Source of the DNA: Siniperca chuatsi
Lineage: Eukaryota; Chordata; Actinopteri; Centrarchiformes; Sinipercidae
Assembly: GCF_020085105.1 (NCBI RefSeq)
Contig: NC_058046.1
Span: 6,672,675-6,736,674 of the forward strand
DNA: 64,000 nt
Direction: 5' to 3'
The notes under the pieces were generated by a model. The model made no database searches, was not told the DNA's origin, and worked only from the letters and a program-made list of their open reading frames with translations. This document shows, in pieces, positions 36,891 to 49,700 of the stretch. The position numbers were made by a program, and so were the translations under genes. Every line of letters begins with the position of its first letter. The first letter of the stretch is position 1.

Positions 36891-37649
36891 ACAACATATA
36901 TACAATATATTCACCAACGTTAACTCCAAAAGTAAGTCTTTCTGCTGCTGCACTAACAAATACAGACATCTACATTTCATTTTAGGCAGTCCGAGGGTTG
37001 ACACTATAGACAGCCAACAGTGAGGAGTACAATGATCAAAAGCAAACATACAAATCCAAAAGCAAATGTTTCTCTCCTTAGAAAGATTGTGGATACTAAA
37101 CTGTAGGTGGCTGACACTGTTTATCTTCACTGTATATTACTGTAAATATGACCAACATGATGAGGACTTTAATAAAAGTCTCAAATCTTTCATTCACAGC
37201 AACAACAAAATACATTTGTAAGGTAAAACGCTGCCCACTTTTCACACAACAAAACTTAAAATTTTGTTGTTGGAAAAATTTTAAAATTTAAAATAGAACT
37301 TCATGGATTGCTTGAGAGCAACTAGCGTAGCATCTTTTACTTTGTCTTCTTTAGAAGGCAGATGAGCCTTATATTACTGTGAACAGAGCTCTGGCTGATC
37401 CAAAGTATGAGAAAGCAGCATCTTACTGTAAGCTGGAATGATGAGGGAAATGATCAAAGGCAGTCTCACATACCATCATATTCTGGCTTCCTTTCAGCAT
37501 CATTAAAACTAATGACACAGGAGTGACAATCTTTACTGTCAATCTTGACAATCTTTATCTTACTACCCAAGATGTTTTTTCATGGTGTGTAAATTGTTTC
37601 AAGGGTGTTTTTTATTTTTTATTTTTTTAAAGACAAGAAATGTTCCTTA

Positions 37650-40600
37650 TGAAGAAATAAGTTTGCATTTATTGGACAAACCAAACATAGGCAAACTCAC
37701 ACATAGTGTAAAGATGGAACATGTCATGGGGTGAAAAATAAATGAAGGGTTTCATTCCAAAATGTCATACATCCATTTGGAAAAAATACCTGAAAAACAA
37801 AGTGCATATCCATTCTCAGAAATGTTATTACTTCAGACAACAGAATTTTACAATTCCCCCAATTGGATCTTTCCTGTCAACCTTATTTTATAGGATTTCA
37901 GTGACATTGTTTCCACATGGTGTATATATAATTTTTGGAACAAAGATCTTCAAAAGTATAGATTTATTTATATACTTTATACATTCTTTTCTTGCTGTAC
38001 ATTTAAGTTTCATGCTTTGCTTGAAACTGTGCTTTCAGCATTTATCCTCAATCACATGACAAGAGACAAAAAAAAAAGAACATACAGTATTCAGGATCAA
38101 TGCTGCATAGTTTCAACTTTGGAATATCAAATATCATTTCTTTGTAAACCAACAGAGTTTAACCATATGTGTATGGGAGATGGAAACTATGAAATCTGTC
38201 AGTTGTCAAAACATGTCTAAAAATACACATTTCTCTTAGATGCAAAAATGCTTCACTTATTTGAAACATTTTGGTGATGCAATTTATGGAAGATACTGCA
38301 CGTCATCTCCGTCTATCATGAGCAGGCAATTTGAGGCATTGGACAAAAGAAATAGCACATGAAAAGTTTAGCAGTTCATATCACCACGTAACATGTCCTT
38401 AAAAGCAGTGGAAGTAAACCATTGTAGGATGTATTACAGGAAATAGTTAGGAAATGGGAACAACTGTAACCCATAAAAAGCTGCATCATGTGTTTGACCA
38501 TTGAGGACAGTTTCAGCACAAATCACACAAACAAAATCCTGACATTTAGCAACAAAACAAAATAGAAGCAATAAATAACAAGGATAAAACAATGAGAAAA
38601 TCTTGGAAATGTTACTTACAGAGAAATATTAACATAAGTCCATAATACTCCTTTATAAGAATGGTGTTTTGCTGTTCAATCAAACAAAAACAAAAGACAA
38701 GCAAATGTACTGATTCACTGCAATCTTATAACAGGTTTTAAGGATGATATAGATTGTTTCACCAATAAAAAGCAAGGACAACATTCTGAACCCAACCCAG
38801 CTACCTAACACTTTACAATAAGAACACTTAAAAATGGTTCATGAGGATAGCGGCACATCATTCCCTTGTAGTAACCTCCATTAAGGCAATTGCAGAAAAC
38901 AAAAAGAGAATTTGTATGTAGCCTACACGCTGAAGCAGAGAAAGGTGGCCGTTAAATTAGTTGTGCTAACAGGGCAGGAAAGTAACTTGTACCAGCTATT
39001 TTGACCAATGGATGAAATCATAAAATCACCAGTGATGACTTGCCAAAGTGGCTTTAGGGGGTGACAAAAGCCAACACTGAGGTAGTGGCTGTCAGTTTCA
39101 CACCAAGACTACGTCCACACTAAAACGGCAATTTTTTAAAAAAAATGCTGTGAAAACGACATGCTTCCACACTGGGATTTTTGTGAAGATCTCCATCCTC
39201 ACTGAAAAGCCAGGGAAATGGGTAATGCTGGGATCAGATTAAACAATATTGTTGCCTTTCCAAGATGGTCATTGTCAGATTAGGCAATCAGTCATACATT
39301 CTTGCTGAGACATGGCAGACTACAGTGCACATTTGACCCAGACGCACAGCATTATGTGCAGATCGGTAAAGTGCCAGGGACCGACTCCCTGTTGCCATCA
39401 CAAACAACAAATGTTTGCGTATGTAAACACAGTTTTGGGAATGAAAGTGAAACTGGAACAATTCATGGTCACTGGGCAGTGAAGGTGGGCTGTCTTTTTC
39501 CTTCCCAGTAAGTAGAAAGAGGGTGAGTGTGTGGGTGAGCAGCAGACATATGTATGCAAAGGGTGACATCACACCCACAGGTATGATTAATTCTATGTAA
39601 TGCACCTAGCTTGAAGGTGATAGTCAAATGGTTATAGGTTCACAGAAATAAAATAAAGCATAATTTCTCTCTCTTCTCCATGTTTACAGTTGTGTGTGAA
39701 CGCTCTGTGCACCTATGGGTAAACATCATGGAACACGTCATAAAGGCTGTGAGAATAGGCAAAACAAATTCTGACATGCTAGTGTTTTTTTTTTTTTTTT
39801 CCAGAAGTTGTGAGGCGTCCCAGATGCCGAATCGGTTGTCTTCCACTATGACACACCCCATGGGATAAAAAGTGCAACTGTCGTGGCCAAGGCTAATTTT
39901 CACTCCTGACGCCATTATACTGTGGTCTAATCTTGGCATATAGCTCATGTTCTTTGTCCTCTTTTTGCCAGCAAACAACAAAACTGCCACACAGCCTACA
40001 TCTGGTGAGACGGACACAGTCCGGCTACTCTGCTGAGTCTCAGCTGGTTCTGTCCTCTGTTTGACAAATTCAACATTCATACAGGTTAATGACAACCCCT
40101 GTATTGAGTGTTCAGCTATATTGAGACTGAAAATGACTGATCACAGAAATGTTCTTCTTAACTTTGCTGCCACACAGCCAGGTTTACATTGTTTTCCAAA
40201 AGCTTAGTTTTCCTGGTCCACCCTGAGACGCGCAGCCAGGATTTTAAGACTTCTCCACTCTTCAGAACGTTTTTGAAAAGATCTGTTTTCAGGTAAAGTG
40301 TGGCTGGAGGCCAAAACAAAGCGAAGATGTTTTCAAATTTAGCTGGCTTAGTGTGGACGTATTCCAAGAGTGAAAAGGGGGTAGTCATTTCCTTTGTTGG
40401 TGATGGGCAAAATTCTTAAGTCAACTCACTCTGAATTCTTCTTCAGTGTTCCTAATTAGAGACACAAGACTAAATGTATTCATTTAAGCCAACAAGTAGG
40501 AAAGAAAGAAAAGACAACACTATGGAGTCTCTAAGGAGCAAGTCTTCACTTTTAGCATGCTCGCGATTATTACACCCACCAAACAAACATTCAGACAAAA

Positions 40601-41023
40601 TGGTAACCCTATTTACAGCAGCTGATTCGTGGTGGATCATTTGCAGTGTATCAAATAGAAGAAAATATTAAACCAACATATTCAATTATGTCAAAGTACA
40701 AAGAGCCAATTTGTAGCTACACCAATCATCAAATTTTAATGTCACGACTTACTACAGTACATGTGGGTCTCCTCGCCGTTTCTTGGTTGAAATGGAAGTG
40801 ACAGCAGTAGTGCAGATGGGGAAATCAATCAGAAGGAACATACAGGTACCACAGTCCTTGGTTATTTTTTTTTTTACCTGGGTGTCATTGGTAGCCTTGT
40901 GTATTGCGTATGGCTTGGAGATGCTGTTTTATGCACATACAAGTCAAGGAACCAGGAGGTTTTTGAACGACCACGCGCCTCGCTGCTGTTCTGCGGCTCC
41001 ATTTCCTAATAAAACAGGAGCTT
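37650..41023 (-). other. rabl6: rabl6 3' UTR or downstream region
   Basis: No coding exon is visible. On the minus strand the first AATAAA hexamers I find after the rabl6 stop are at 37968-37963 and 37673-37668, so the 3' UTR may be over 3 kb. It would then include the transposon at 39110-40361. A shorter UTR using a variant hexamer is equally possible. Confidence 0.4.
39110..40361. mobile_element. Non-autonomous DNA transposon, 1.25 kb
   Basis: TACGTCCACACTAAAACGG at the left end is mirrored by CTTAGTGTGGACGTA at the right. Inner sequences (AAAACGACATG, GATCTCCATC, GAAAAGATCTGTTTTCAG) match a common fish element with CGTTTTCA-type subterminal repeats. CCAAGA flanks both sides, but an exact target duplication cannot be fixed. 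No transposase. Confidence 0.75.
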
Positions 41024-44000
41024 TTATAGTTCTTCATAATCACCGTCATCTCTTTTGATCGATCCTGCTCCTCCGCCCAGAAAGTCCTCCAACTCGTCCA
41101 CTTCTGTTTTCTTGGTCCTGGATTTCTTTTTCTTTTTTTCATCTACTGCTGCAGCTTCGTCTTTTTCCTTTTTCTTGTTTTTGTGTTTCTTCTTGCTTTT
41201 TTCATCCTCCTGTAAAACGGAAGGACACAATATATTGTATTGATATTAGTTTTTTAGACATGTTACTACTACTTATGTAATATGAACAACAACAACTTTA
41301 CCTCTTTGCTTTTCTTCTTCTTTTTCTTCTTTTCTTTGGAGGAGTGTTTGCTTTCTTTCTCTGAAAGAGGAGCACATACATACAGTAGTACAGATGTACG
41401 ACTGAAGTGGTCAACAGCTGGTAGATTAATCCCCTTTTAAAATATGTTAAAATCAAGTCTTTTAATGAGTCTAAAAAAACCCATTTGACTAAAACAATAT
41501 AAAAGTTTAAACTTTACATGTTGTTTATTGAACAGTCAATGATTCAAAACATAAAATATTAAAAAAATGCATTCAAATCCAGGCATCACACTGCCAATGT
41601 CATTTTGAATATGTAACTGTGGTTCTATTAATTCTGGATGATCACTAGAGACAGTATGTAATACCTGAATAATCACCATTTCTTTGAGTGAGCGTGATGT
41701 TGCGGTTACCTTTCACAGTTTTTTGGCCTAGAGGACAGAATTTTTTTTGTGGAAAAACCCAAGGCACTGCTGTTGCAGTGAACATTATAGACTGGGACCG
41801 GAATCAATTGATAGTATAATAGAGTGAGGAAAAAACGATTCACATATCACAACTCTTATCATCTACAATTCTGAATCAATTCGATTCCAAAACACATAGA
41901 CCAACTTCTGGTTCTAAAAAAAGACATTTAGCCAGTGGTGGTGGCCAGTAAATTACACTTTGACTTCATTATTTACATACAGACAGAAGACTGTATGTTT
42001 TCAAATGAACTTTTTTAAAATAAAAAGCTGTGCACGCCCACACACTTTTCTCTGCTTTTTTCCTCTGTTCGGTCAGACAGTGACCTTCATCAAGACCAGT
42101 TAGCTGAAATTAGTGCCAACGTTTCTATTTGTTAAATCAAGAATCAATTTAAAATCGAGAATCGATACTGAATAGAGACACCAAGACACGACAACACTGA
42201 TCGAAATCAAATCGTGAGATTCCCCAAGATTCTCACTCCTACATTTGATTTACTAACTCAGAAAAGCAGATATAATGTTAAGTTACTCATCAGAACAATA
42301 GCAACAGCTCATTTGTGGATACTTATGTATACTTAGTATGAATTCTAATCAAAATGTCAATTGAGTTACACAGTTAGAAAGACACATCGACAGATATTTC
42401 ATGACTTGCCTTCCTGCTCCTCGCTGCTGTCCTTGGCTGCGGGAGCCTCTTCTTGGATGCCGAGGCCAAACAGGTCGGTATCGTCCTTGTGTTTGAAAGA
42501 GATCACAGTGGGCTTCAGAGGTTCTGGCACCTTGGCTAACTGCATGTCATCATCAGAGAGGTCAGACAGAAACTCATCTCTGACTGGAAATGTATCCTGG
42601 GAAGAACACGGCAGCCAAAAACAAATGTTTTGTTTTTTCCAAAAAAGGCTTCTGACGTGGCAGTGTGACATTTTTCAATTAAAATGTCTACTACTAGCCA
42701 ATATGTTAGTATTCGGTCTGATTTGTATCATGCTGTGAATTTGACTGAATGACTGACACACACACACACAAAAAAAAAAAACCTGACTCAAATCCAACAA
42801 TTATGCTAAAAGCTCAGGCTTTCAGCAGTAAAAAGAGTTGTGAACTGAGTTAACCTCACAGTGAATCTGCTGGGATGGTAAATCTGTTCTACTTTACCTT
42901 CGCTATTTTTGGTGTGTCTGATGCTTCAGACTCAAAGTCGGGGTCATCCATGACAAACGAGAGCATCTGCTGGGCTACAGGAGCCTCAGGGTCTGTATCG
43001 GAGTCGTCAGCTTTGGGTGTGCTTCCCTTCTTCTTGCCTTGGTGTCGGGCTGGCTGCTCTGCTGCTGGAGTTAAAGTGAGGGAGATGGGTGCTGTGGTCT
43101 GGCCTCTGGGCTCTGGAGCTTTCGATGCCACCTTTGGTTTTGTGATGTGGATCACAGGCCTGAAACAGAGTGATATGGAATATTTGTTTACCTTTTATAA
43201 TATATTAGTATTTCTTTTGATATATATTGTATACATTTTTACATGTCTTTCACTTATTTTTTCACGTTCTTAACTCGTCAACTTCTGCTTGAAATGTCCT
43301 ATTCTAATCTGTATGCTCAATGTCACTTTGATCTTTTGCTGCAGCAGTGGTGAACATTCAAGTTTCTTATCTAAAAATCACAGAAACCACAGGAACTCAG
43401 CAACCATTAAGGTTACATTGGCCTTTACAGTGTGATTACGTAAAATTATCTAGCACTTTCTGTGTCAGATCTAAATGATTCACAGCTCAGGCTATGCATT
43501 TGCATTGTAATACGCTAAAGTGTACAGTAAATTGTGTTTGGGAGTCTATATAATCTGGGCACTATCCAGTCACAAAGACAGAAATAATCACTAATAATCA
43601 CTGCATCTTAACATAAGACCCGGTTGTTAATGTGGGGAGTGATTGAAAAGAGCGCAACCTGTAGGTCTGACTGGGCGATTTCTTATCTTGTTTTTCATGT
43701 AGACCAGCAATGAAAAAGACAGCTCACACAGTTATGATATCGGGAACAGCAATCAAACACTAATTCCGCAATCTGACAGTAATGGATATCTGTGTCTCTA
43801 GAGCCGTAAGCCAAGTAACATTCAGTGAATTTAGTTGATTGGCTAGCTCAGATTCAGTCCTCTCAGACTTAGAGCACCAAGATTTATCAACATTTGTTTT
43901 AAGCTCTATTTACAGTGACAAATCTTTCCATTGCTGCTCTGATGGTTGCTATTTTTGTGTCACGAGCCGGTAAAGCAGCAACCATACATACACATACATA

Positions 44001-46727
44001 TATGGCTTTTTAATATGGTGCAGGGCTCAACACTAACTTTTAAAAGTGGTTGCCAGGCTGGCAACTAGGCATCAGCTTTTGGTTGCCAAAACTGAAAATA
44101 TAGTTGCCATTTTTAGTCACCTTATATTTTGAGTAATTAAGTTACTATGCAGTAATGTTAGCTTTATTACAGTAACTGCTGTCCCTATTTTATATATGTT
44201 AAAAACGGCCCGGACGATGAATGGATGGTTAGCGGGTAAATGGCATGGTGGGTGAAGAGCCAAACGGCAGACTTTTTGTATTCGCTGCCAGGCATTCTCA
44301 GGCTAGTGTCTCGAAAAGTGCAGCTGCAGGCTACCGGTAAGCAATGCTGTGTCTCTTTGAAGTGTTGTTCTGTTTTTCTTCAGATGTGAGCCGGGTGTGT
44401 GCAAGTAGGCGTGGGTGGAGAGAAAAAAAATTCTGGAAAAATCGTCAATCCTGCTTTTGTTTTCGAAGCTTGAAATCGAAAAGTGGTTGCCACTGATGGC
44501 AACCAAAGACCAAGAATTTCTCAAAATAGCTGCCAATGGCAATCGTTACTGTTGAACCCTGTGGTGATTCCAATGTTTATTACTTATTTCTTCTGTTTTG
44601 ATAGGGTTGAAAACATAACTAACATAATAAATGTAGTTAATGTAAATGTTGCCCCAATTTTACTACAGTACGGTTCCCATGCCAAAATATGTCATAAGCC
44701 AAAATAGGATTTATTCCTTCCCTAATACTGGCGGAATTCAATCAGCAGAACTTGCAATTAAACGCCTTTACATTTTGAATGTTCCCTTTACAAGCTCTAA
44801 AATCCCTGCAGGGGTTGCCAACATGGACATCAACCCTCACTAACACAACATGAATATATTTTAGATTCTATGAACTGCTAAATTCTGGGAGTTCAAGGCC
44901 ATATCATTCTAAGAAAGGACTTACGTTTTCAGCTCAGGTTCACTGTCCAGGTCTTGTGTGATAGTGGGGGCTGCTAGTACTCCCTCCTCCTCGTCACTGG
45001 TCAGAGTGATATCTTTACTGAGGGGCAGGGTCTTAGGTTGGGGAAGACTGGGCTCAGTGTCGTCAGGATCGAGCTCATCCTGGAAGCCAGACACCATGGG
45101 GTTTCCTCTTTCTTCACCATCACTGGGACAGAGAAAGAACAGGAAAACTGTCCTTTTACCTTTACTCATTGAGAGAGGATCTACTATTGTGGGCTACTGT
45201 GCAGCTCTGCTGGAAGAGCTGGGGTGGTTGAAACCAGAACCTCAGTGACACTGAATGTATATATGCATCTTTTTAAATGCACAGAACTCTGATAAATATA
45301 ACTCGTATATTTTGTCAGATCAAAAAAGTTTTAAGTAAACACATTTTATTCTAAAAAAGAATTCACATTAAGGTTAATTTCAAAATGTAAAAAAGATAAA
45401 AATGTAGGACATCAACAAATAGTAACTTTGGCCAAAAGGATTAACAAGCTAACTCAAAAGTATTCGTAAACATCATACCTGTCGCTGTCCACAGCCGGAG
45501 CTGGTGCAGGCTGAGGCACCTTGGTCTTCGAGGGCAGGCTGTCCTCCAGGAAGCTTTTATCCAGTCTCTCATCTGGCACAAAATCATCCACACTCTGAAC
45601 CTTAGCAGGGCACACTGATGCAGACACTTCCTCTGGGAAAAACATGGAGCCCAATTTATGTGATTAACTATCAAATAAAATACTTTCTTAAAATCTACAC
45701 TTAAACATTAAAAAGCTCCCATCACAGCACTGCCATGTGTTGCCTTGTTAATAACACAAAAAATCCAATGAAACAGTGAAATCACATGACATTCCAATAC
45801 CAGCCAGTCCTTTGATCATTTTAAAAGCTCTGCATTTCTCAACTTCTAAGCCTTGAATCTTGTGACTACTTACTATGGACTTGGTACGTTTCAGTTATGG
45901 CTGAATAATCCATTCGAAAGCTCATCTAAATATAAAGTTTACTATTTACAATTATACAATTTTGATCAGAAAACAATAACTATTGGCTAACCCCCTAACT
46001 GCTTTAGAAGAAATTGTGTCAAAAAACATGGGCAACCACTTTGCTGCAATCTCTCTAACTGGCTGAGTCATGCTGAATCATTTGTGACATTGTAGTAAAT
46101 GTCCACCACTACTCCTCTCTTATAAAAAGAACCCACTTAACTGTGAATTTACAACAGATAAGAGCTGAGTTAGGGCCTCTGTATGGACCAATCGCAAACC
46201 ACTGCAACCTATGCACCAATCGCAAACCACTGCAACCTATGCACCAATCGCAAACCACTGCAATTACATGCATGTCTGTCCATCCCTATAGCATGTCTGT
46301 CTGTCCTGGGAGAGAGATCCTTCCTCTGCTGCGCTTTCTGAGGTTTCTTCCATATTTCATAATGAGTTTTTCCTCATTCAAATCAAGGGTCTAAGGACAG
46401 AGGGTGTCGTATGTTGTTCAGATTGTAAAGCCACTTCAGACAAATTGTGATTTGTGATATTGGGCTATATAAATAAAATTGACTTGATTGGAATTACAAT
46501 CCAATGATTGGCTCCTGGTCTGTGTGACCAACAGCTGTAATCAGCTGGTGGTCACACAAAACAATATTATTTTGTCCACTGAACAACTCTTGATATTGCT
46601 TTATCTACTTCCCATTGGATGACAATGTGGAGGTCCACTATAGGAACTAAGGTTGTCAAAAGTATCGATACTTTTTTGATACCATGTGTTTAAAACGATA
46701 CGATCTCCGTCAATTATACATTTGAAC

Positions 46728-46765
<38 letters not shown>

Positions 46766-49700
46766 GACCAGAGTACTAGGACGGAAGCTAAGCAATGCAC
46801 TGCTGTGGACCTGGGTAGCAACAAAATGTATTTTAGCCACAAAAAAGAGCCACCTAAAAAAGTGCACACTGTATTTAATATTTAGTTTTTGTGAGTGGGG
46901 TCTGGTGGCTTTGAAGAGAGCTTATATGGATGAAACGGCTTCAGTTTCTGTTGGAAAGGCTGTCTGGCAGCAAGGTAAAGCGGCAAAAATATTCTAAATA
47001 TAGCCTACACTAAGACTGATACTGACTTTTTTAGGTGGCTAAAATACGTTCTGTTGCTGCCCAGATCCACAGCAGTGCATTGCTTGGCTTCCGTGCTGGT
47101 ACTCCTGTCTGCTTCTCCAAACTGGGGGGCGTGCCGACCGTCGTCTACTGTAGGTATTTATACAGGGGAACCCACGGAGACCATTGTACTGTGTTTACAA
47201 GTGAAGCAACATTAGAGGAAAAAGAAATAATAAGAACAAGAATGTGTAGGCCTACAAGGTAGAGAAAACATTTAAGAATAGTAATGATAATGTTAATTAC
47301 TATTAACATTACTATTAACATTATTATAAATGTGTTGTATGTGTTCAGTGACTTTCCGTACCAGCACTATGTGCAGGTTGTTAATAAAAAAAAGAAGACA
47401 AAAATTATACTATTTTGTGTGCCTAGGACTTTTCTTTCATTTTGCCGTGGTATGTTCCATCTCTGCTAAGGCCATGCTGAAATAAACACTGCAGTGAACA
47501 CTTAAGTTTTTTAAATGTATTTATTTAAAAAACTTAAGTGTTGGGCCAATGTCCATCGCCGATGGCTGACAGTTATCGACCACTGAGCCCTCTACCATCA
47601 TAACATGTGTGATTTAAAAGCCGCTGCCCATTCTCTCCGAGGAACCTACATTTCAAAAAGGTAGGAGTCGGACTACTACGCCTACCAAACATGAAGCAAA
47701 GTGCTACACCTGTCTTAAACAAATAATTCCTAATCATTATATTGTTATTAAGCCCTTTTTTCCACCATGTCTCACCCTGCACATTTAACTGAGAATATTT
47801 CATGTTTAGGAAAAATATAATCAATGAACTATTAATATCCGCTCACGTCCACTGGGCTGACTGACTTAAAAAAAAAATTCACTGGTATATTCTACAGTTA
47901 CAACACTGTGACTAGTATTTAAAATATTTTTTAAAATCATTTGATCTGCTTAATGAGGTATCTTAAGCATAGGCTATAGGGAGGAAATGTAAAGAAAGAC
48001 TGGGTGAGTAACTACTGCTTACTGCTGTTACTGCTTGACTAATCTGTAGAATCTTGAGTAATTTCACCTGGTCCAGAAGCAGAAGCCTCAGCAGCAGGAG
48101 ATGAACCAAACCAACGGGAGATGAAGCTGCGTTTCTGGGGGGCTGACGCCCCAGATGCAGCTGAGGACTGAAGGTGTTCGGGAGACTGGGCCGATGGCTT
48201 TGACTCAACAACAGGTGAAGCTGTCATGCTAACCACTGTCGAGGGAGGCGGAGGGGAAGAAGTGGACACAGACGGTGACTGTGGAAGCACTTGGGAGGGA
48301 ATGGGTGGCTGAGGGGTGCTGGGGCTGGAGCTGCCCGTGGAGGCCCCACTGGGAGGGATGATGGGGGACTGGGAGCCCGAGGAGGGACTCTGACCGTTGG
48401 CTGGACCAGGAGAGCCGTAGCCCTTACTGCGAGATTCCAAGTTCTCGAGGAAACTGCAGAAATGACAACAGGGATGGTTAATAAACTATGATTCATCTGC
48501 TACAATATCTATAGAGTGTGAATGCTGCTCTTGATTCAGTAAAAGTCATCATAAATACTTCAATTGTCTTGACATTGTCTTGTGCTATAAGCTAGTTAAT
48601 CACCCAAAAAAAAATCTATTAGCTATATTCTGGGATACAAAGAAAAACAGAACACGCAGAAAACAAATTCTGTTTGTCAAGAGGAACTCATGACAAGAAC
48701 TTACAAGAAATTTGCAATGGAAGTTTCCGTCGTTAGTTAAATTATTTTGCAGACTCAGCATTTACTGCCTAGACAAATGTGCATTTGTACTTCTAAGTAA
48801 ATGTAACTCTATCCACTACCATCTTTACATGTTTGAATTGTTTTGTCTTCTGACAACATCTAGCCAAAATTTGCAAAATTAGTCAGGAACAATAAATTGT
48901 CCTGTACTAACAAATTCTTGAGGGGAAAAAAAACTAATCTTTTTTTTAACAATAAGAATTAAAAACTTGAAAAGTACCCAAATGGCACAACATTTCATAA
49001 ATCGGTGTAAAATTCAACAGCTGAACTACAGCAGGATGGAAGCACAGGTACAGTCTATAGTGTGTAACCAGCCTCAGCACTACGGAAGCCCCTGAGTGGA
49101 CAATATGCAAAAACTTTGTTTTCAAGTTTCGGGTGCTCACCAGAAAGTATCACGTGCACACAGTATACTATCTGGTGTGCACAGAAACTTGTGGGAGAAA
49201 ACGATTTTGCTCACGTCCCTCTAGGGGATTTGTACAACAGTACACTGGCAGAGAGAAAAATCAGACAGTACATCTCGTAGTTTTGATCTTCAGTCTCCTG
49301 CTGGACAGAAAGCTCCTCCAAGGTGGCATCCATGTCCAGCTGGTTGGTCTCCAGCTGCCTAAGGAGGGTCTCTCTCTGCACACACAAACTTGACATGAAT
49401 GACTGAACAGAGCTCAGATTAAGTCTTCATATTGACGCTGTACGAAAGCCTGATCGGAAAGAACGATACACAGGCCAAACAATACAGCAATCTTATTATC
49501 TCCACTTAAGTTCAAATTCTGTTAACCAGTACAGGATGGAAAAACTAAATAAAAATAAAATAATTATAATTATAATGATGACAAATGAGGGGTAAAAAAA
49601 ATTACCTGTAGCTGCAGGAAGGGGATGTTGAAAAATCTGTGCAGATATTTCAAGCCAAACCCATTCTTCATTGAGGACTCAGCATAGTGGATGTAAGATG

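Larger units (their letters stand above)
34165..37441 (+). pseudogene. TREM/CD300-like Ig receptor, inactivated
   Basis: A signal-peptide exon (34165-34201, MHLLIWILLLAV, phase 1, GTAAGT donor) is followed by an Ig V-type exon at 34709-34986. That exon has CPCELKHESQLRVWCRQ, an extra CC pair, and SHGEGVYCCGVL, where the usual DxGxYxC Asp is Gly. WCRQ recalls TREM2, and GVYCCGV the CD300/TREM families. An in-frame TAG at 34870-34872 interrupts the domain. Near its end the frame shifts by one base: KLAEGYFHS before the donor is in another frame, and the original frame ends in TGA at 34966. A tail exon at 37355-37441 encodes PYITV, PKYEKA and SYCKLE, three tyrosines in a signalling-type tail. 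No membrane exon was found; two transposons occupy that intron. Confidence 0.7.
41361..42409 (-). other. rabl6: rabl6 intron with GC-AG borders
   Basis: The exon ends AGCAGGAAG and the intron starts GCAAGT, the standard GC-donor consensus; the acceptor is CTCTTTCAG. Phase 1 joins to AGAAAGAA. Reading on instead gives GKS and a stop within four codons. Confidence 0.85.

Noticed and set aside
36552-37130. 192-codon minus-strand reading frame
   Set aside because: It is antisense to Tc1 transposase remnants and flanking sequence; no splice support or family resemblance.
48224-48496. Pro/Ser-rich frames opposite or shifted to the rabl6 exon at 48453-48068
   Set aside because: Shadows of a GC-rich low-complexity coding exon; the accepted frame fits the phases on both sides and the human protein.
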